A DNA stretch of 26,045 nucleotides from NCBI GenBank assembly GCA_934668295.1, contig CAKUND010000005.1, positions 1 through 26,045 on the forward strand, read 5' to 3'. Positions 23,119 to 26,045 of the stretch are shown here, piece by piece. Source of the DNA: an uncultured Oscillospiraceae bacterium (GTDB lineage: Bacteria > Bacillota > Clostridia > Oscillospirales > Oscillospiraceae). How positions within the stretch are numbered: position 1 is the first letter of the stretch; each line of letters begins with the position of its first letter. The notes under the pieces are model-generated. The model was not told where the DNA came from. It did not search any database and worked only from the letters and a program-made list of their open reading frames with translations. The position numbers were made by a program, and so were the translations under genes.

Positions 23119-24861
23119 TCATCCCTCAAACTGGCTGTGGTACAGCTTGGCGTAGAAGCCGTTTTTGGCGAGGAGGTCTTCGTGGCGGCCCTGCTCGATG
23201 ATGTGGCCGTCCTTCATGACGAGGATGACGTCCGCTTCGCGGATGGTGGACAGGCGGTGGGCGACGACGAAGCTCGTCCGGCCCTGCATCATGGTGTCAA
23301 ACGCCTGCTGGATGTGCGCCTCGGTGCGCGTGTCGATGGAGCTGGTCGCCTCGTCGAGAATGAGCATGGGCGGCAGGCAGAGCATGACGCGCGCGATGCA
23401 CAGCAGCTGCCGCTGTCCGGCGGACAGCGCGCCGCCTGTGTCGGACAGCACGGTGTCGTAGCTCTCCGGCAGACGGCGGATGAAGGGATCCGCATGCGCC
23501 ATGCGCGCGGCGGCCCCGACCTCGGCGTCGGTCGCCTCCGGCTTTGCAAGGCGGATATTCTCGCGCACGGAGGCGGTCTTGAGCCACGTATCCTGCAGTA
23601 CCATGCCATACTGACGACGCAGGCTCTCGCGCGTGACGGAGCGGATCTCGCTGCCGTCGACGGAAATGGAGCCGTCCTTCACGTCATAAAAGCGCATGAG
23701 CAGATTGATGAGCGTCGTCTTGCCGCAGCCCGTCGGGCCGACGATGGCAATGCGCTGGCCGGGCTTCACAGAGAGGTTCAGATCCTCGATCAGATGCTGC
23801 TCCGGTGTGTAGGAGAACACGACGTTCTGCAGCTCCACGCTGCCGGAGACGGCCTTGAGCGTCTTTGCATCCGGAGCGTCCGGCGTCTCGGCAGGCTCGT
23901 CGATGAGCTCAAACACGCGCGCAGCGCAAGCCAGCGCATTCTGAAGCTCGGTGATCACGCCGGTGATCTCGTTGAAGGGCTTGGCGTACTGGTTTGCGTA
24001 GCTGAGGAAGCACGACAGCCCGCCGACCGTGATCGCGCCTGCCACGGCGCTGAGCGCGCCGGTAAAGCCGACGCAGGCATAGATGATGTTGTAGATGATG
24101 CGCGTGGACGGGTTCGTCATGGAGGAGAAGAAGGTCGCGCGCATGGTGTGGGCCGTCAGCCGGTCGTTGATCTCGTCAAACTGGCGCAGGCTCTCGTCCT
24201 CGTGTGAGAACGCCTGTACGACGCGCTGGCCGCCCAGCTGCTCGTTGATGAGAGCGGTCTGCTCACCGCGCGCCTTGGACTGCAGCTGGAACATGGAATA
24301 GGTATGCCCCGCGATGAACTTCGCCACCAGCAGCGAAAGCGGCGTCAGCAGCACGACGACCAGCGTGATCTTCCAGCTGATCGAGAGCATGAAGCCGAGC
24401 GTGCCCACGATGGTCAGAACGCCGGTAAACAGCTGCGTGAAGCCCATGAGCAGACCGTCGGCAAACTGGTCGACGTCGGCGATCATGCGGCTGAGCGTAT
24501 CGCCGGAGGGATGGCTGTCAAGATATGCGAGCGGGAGCCGCTGCAGATGGGAAAACGCCTGCCGGCGCACGTCGCGCGTCACGCAGAAGCAGACGCGGTT
24601 GTGAATGGCCGTCATGACCCACTGCAAAATTGCTGTCAGGCCGGCAAGTACCGCGATTTTGACTGCCAGACTGCCCACGGCGGCAAAGTCGACCTGTCCG
24701 GGGCCGACGATCTGGTCGATCGCGTCGCCGACCAGAATGGGAATATAGAGCGTGCCTGCCACGCTGGCCGCGGCCAGCAGCAAGGATGCAAGCAGCAGCG
24801 GCAGATACCGCCCGAGGCTTTTTAACACGCGCCGCAGCGCCCAGGAGGATGTATGCTTCAT
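23119..24861 (-). CDS. ABC exporter subunit 2 (membrane and ATPase domains fused)
   Basis: A 580-residue half-transporter: six membrane helices (about 20-310), then a nucleotide-binding domain. Walker A is GPTGCGKT (375-382), the Q-loop VLQDTW (421-426), the signature ALSAGQRQ (478-485), Walker B MLILDE (499-504) with the catalytic Glu504, and the switch His535 in VAHRLSTI. This subunit therefore supplies a complete ATP-hydrolysing Walker B and H-switch, while its signature motif (LSAGQ instead of LSGGQ) is slightly altered. Its ATG overlaps the stop of the partner gene by 4 bases (ATGA). The pair resembles the heterodimeric drug exporters LmrCD, BmrCD and TM287/288. Cargo is unknown. Confidence 0.93.
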   Translation of the reverse strand: MKHTSSWALRRVLKSLGRYLPLLLASLLLAAASVAGTLYIPILVGDAIDQIVGPGQVDFAAVGSLAVKIAVLAGLTAILQWVMTAIHNRVCFCVTRDVRRQAFSHLQRLPLAYLDSHPSGDTLSRMIADVDQFADGLLMGFTQLFTGVLTIVGTLGFMLSISWKITLVVVLLTPLSLLVAKFIAGHTYSMFQLQSKARGEQTALINEQLGGQRVVQAFSHEDESLRQFDEINDRLTAHTMRATFFSSMTNPSTRIIYNIIYACVGFTGALSAVAGAITVGGLSCFLSYANQYAKPFNEITGVITELQNALACAARVFELIDEPAETPDAPDAKTLKAVSGSVELQNVVFSYTPEQHLIEDLNLSVKPGQRIAIVGPTGCGKTTLINLLMRFYDVKDGSISVDGSEIRSVTRESLRRQYGMVLQDTWLKTASVRENIRLAKPEATDAEVGAAARMAHADPFIRRLPESYDTVLSDTGGALSAGQRQLLCIARVMLCLPPMLILDEATSSIDTRTEAHIQQAFDTMMQGRTSFVVAHRLSTIREADVILVMKDGHIIEQGRHEDLLAKNGFYAKLYHSQFEG

Positions 24862-26045
24862 GATGCGCTTGCCTCCCCCTTCTCCTGCGACCGGCAGATC
24901 TCCTGATAGACTGGGCAGGTGTTTTTCAGCTCCGCGTGCGTTCCAAGTCCCGCCATGCGGCCGTCGTCAAGCACGACGATCTTGTCTGCGTGTCGGATAG
25001 ACGACACGCGCTGCGAGATCAGGATAACTGTGGGCTTCCACGGAAGCCGGGCCAGCGCCTTGCGCAGCGCCGCGTCCGTCGCGAAGTCCAGCGCGGAGGC
25101 GCTGTCGTCCAGGATCAGAAGTTCGGGCCTGCGCACAAGCGCGCGGGCGATGGTCAGCCGCTGGCGCTGACCGCCGGAGAAATTGCGCCCGCCGGGCTCG
25201 ACCCCGGCGTCCAGCTGTCCTTTTTTATCCTGCACGACCCCATCGGCCTGCGCCGCGCGCAGCGCGTCCCAGAGCGCGTCGTCAGACGCGTCTGCATTGC
25301 CCCAGCGAAGGTTTTCGCGGATGGTGCCGGAAAAGAGCAGCGCCTTCTGCGGTACAATGCCGATGCGCGTCCGAAGCGCCTGCAGCTGAAGCGTTTTCAC
25401 ATCCGCGCCGCGCACGAGCACCTGTCCGTCCGATGCGTCGTAAAAGCGCGGGATGAGGTTTGCCAGCGTCGATTTGCCGGAGCCGGTGCCGCCGATGATG
25501 CCGATCGTCTCACCCGGTGCGGCGCGGAAGCTGATGTCCGTCAGTGCATCCGCGCCTGCCTGCGGGTAGCGGAAGCTGACGTGCCGGAGCTCCAGCTCCG
25601 CCTCTCCCGCGCCGTCCGGCAGCGCGTCCGCGCCGCTCACCATGCTGGACTTTGTGTCCAGCACCTGCGAGATGCGGCCCGCGCAGGCGGCGGATTTTGT
25701 GATGTTCAGGATCAGATTGGCGAACTTGATGAGCTCGACCAGGATCTGCGACATGTAGTTATAGAGCGCGATGAGCTGACCCTGCGTGATGGCGCCCTCG
25801 TTGACCCGGACGCCGCCCACGCGCAGGATGGCCACGATGGCCAGATTGATGATGACGTACGTCAGGGGATTCAGGAGCGCCGAGAGCCTGCCGACAAACT
25901 GCTGCGCGGAAAACAGACTCGCGGTCTTTTCCTCAAAGCTTGCCGTTTCCGTCTGCTCGCGCGTAAAAGCGCGGATGACGCGCACGCCGGACAGATTTTC
26001 CTGCGCCGCGCCGGTCACGCCGTCGAGCCGCGTCTGCACGCGCCG
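24858..26045 (-). CDS. ABC exporter subunit 1 (partial, runs off the right edge)
   Basis: The visible part is about 395 residues; the open frame continues through the last bases of the window, and the beginning, including helices 1-3, is missing. A GTG near 26039 is internal and not a real start. The fragment opens in the membrane domain (ENLSGVRVIRAFTRE) and includes the whole ATPase domain: Walker A GGTGSGKST, Q-loop VPQKALLFSG, signature FSGGQRQR, and Walker B LLILDD. The catalytic Glu after Walker B is replaced by Asp (LDDSAS), and the switch His by Gln (ISQRVSSI). Those changes are typical of the degenerate ATP site in heterodimeric exporters, so it must pair with the downstream subunit. 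Confidence 0.92.
   Translation of the reverse strand, partial: RRVQTRLDGVTGAAQENLSGVRVIRAFTREQTETASFEEKTASLFSAQQFVGRLSALLNPLTYVIINLAIVAILRVGGVRVNEGAITQGQLIALYNYMSQILVELIKFANLILNITKSAACAGRISQVLDTKSSMVSGADALPDGAGEAELELRHVSFRYPQAGADALTDISFRAAPGETIGIIGGTGSGKSTLANLIPRFYDASDGQVLVRGADVKTLQLQALRTRIGIVPQKALLFSGTIRENLRWGNADASDDALWDALRAAQADGVVQDKKGQLDAGVEPGGRNFSGGQRQRLTIARALVRRPELLILDDSASALDFATDAALRKALARLPWKPTVILISQRVSSIRHADKIVVLDDGRMAGLGTHAELKNTCPVYQEICRSQEKGEASAS

Overview
The window looks like a chromosomal segment from a GC-rich member of the Clostridia, probably Oscillospiraceae-like. Supporting signs are strong AGGAGG-type ribosome sites, a Wood-Ljungdahl-type metF, an SLH surface protein, a DUF1540 protein, a DUF2207 protein, an xpaC-telA pair and a DUF5058 operon. 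The genus is inferred, not shown. I see no rRNA, tRNA, CRISPR array, transposase or phage module. Starts were moved to the ATG or GTG with a good ribosome site wherever the longest open frame began too early.

Layout. (1) 1-976: the tail of an unidentified gene and metF. (2) 977-1633: a long gene-free stretch holding a roughly 180-bp imperfect palindrome and two smaller inverted-repeat structures. (3) 1634-5539: a 1301-residue secreted SLH protein with Ig-like domains, whose middle third is much more AT-rich than its two ends. (4) 5670-9373, minus strand: the three subunits of a molybdenum hydroxylase of the xanthine dehydrogenase family, divergent from mocA (9615-10199), which makes the cytosine-dinucleotide form of the cofactor in related systems. 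(5) 10279-15112: a DUF2207 membrane protein on the plus strand converging on a minus-strand run of xpaC, telA, a TPM-domain membrane protein and a DUF1540 protein. (6) 15215-16050: rpe behind a perfect consensus sigma-A promoter and a structured leader, back to back with the xpaC promoter. (7) 16199-17716, minus: a Y-family DNA polymerase with a possible LexA box upstream, divergent from a more AT-rich GNAT gene. (8) 18665-21556: a tightly packed operon of a DUF5058 membrane protein, a second unrecognised membrane protein and a membrane-anchored M20 hydrolase. (9) 21680-23059: a MATE efflux protein. (10) 23119 to the right edge, minus: a heterodimeric ABC exporter whose first subunit is cut by the window end.

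The best candidates for something undescribed are the DUF5058/partner/M20 operon (possibly uptake plus hydrolysis of an amino-acid conjugate), the DUF2207-TPM-TelA-XpaC-DUF1540 envelope neighbourhood, and the long palindrome after metF. Functions proposed for these are inference from domains and gene order.
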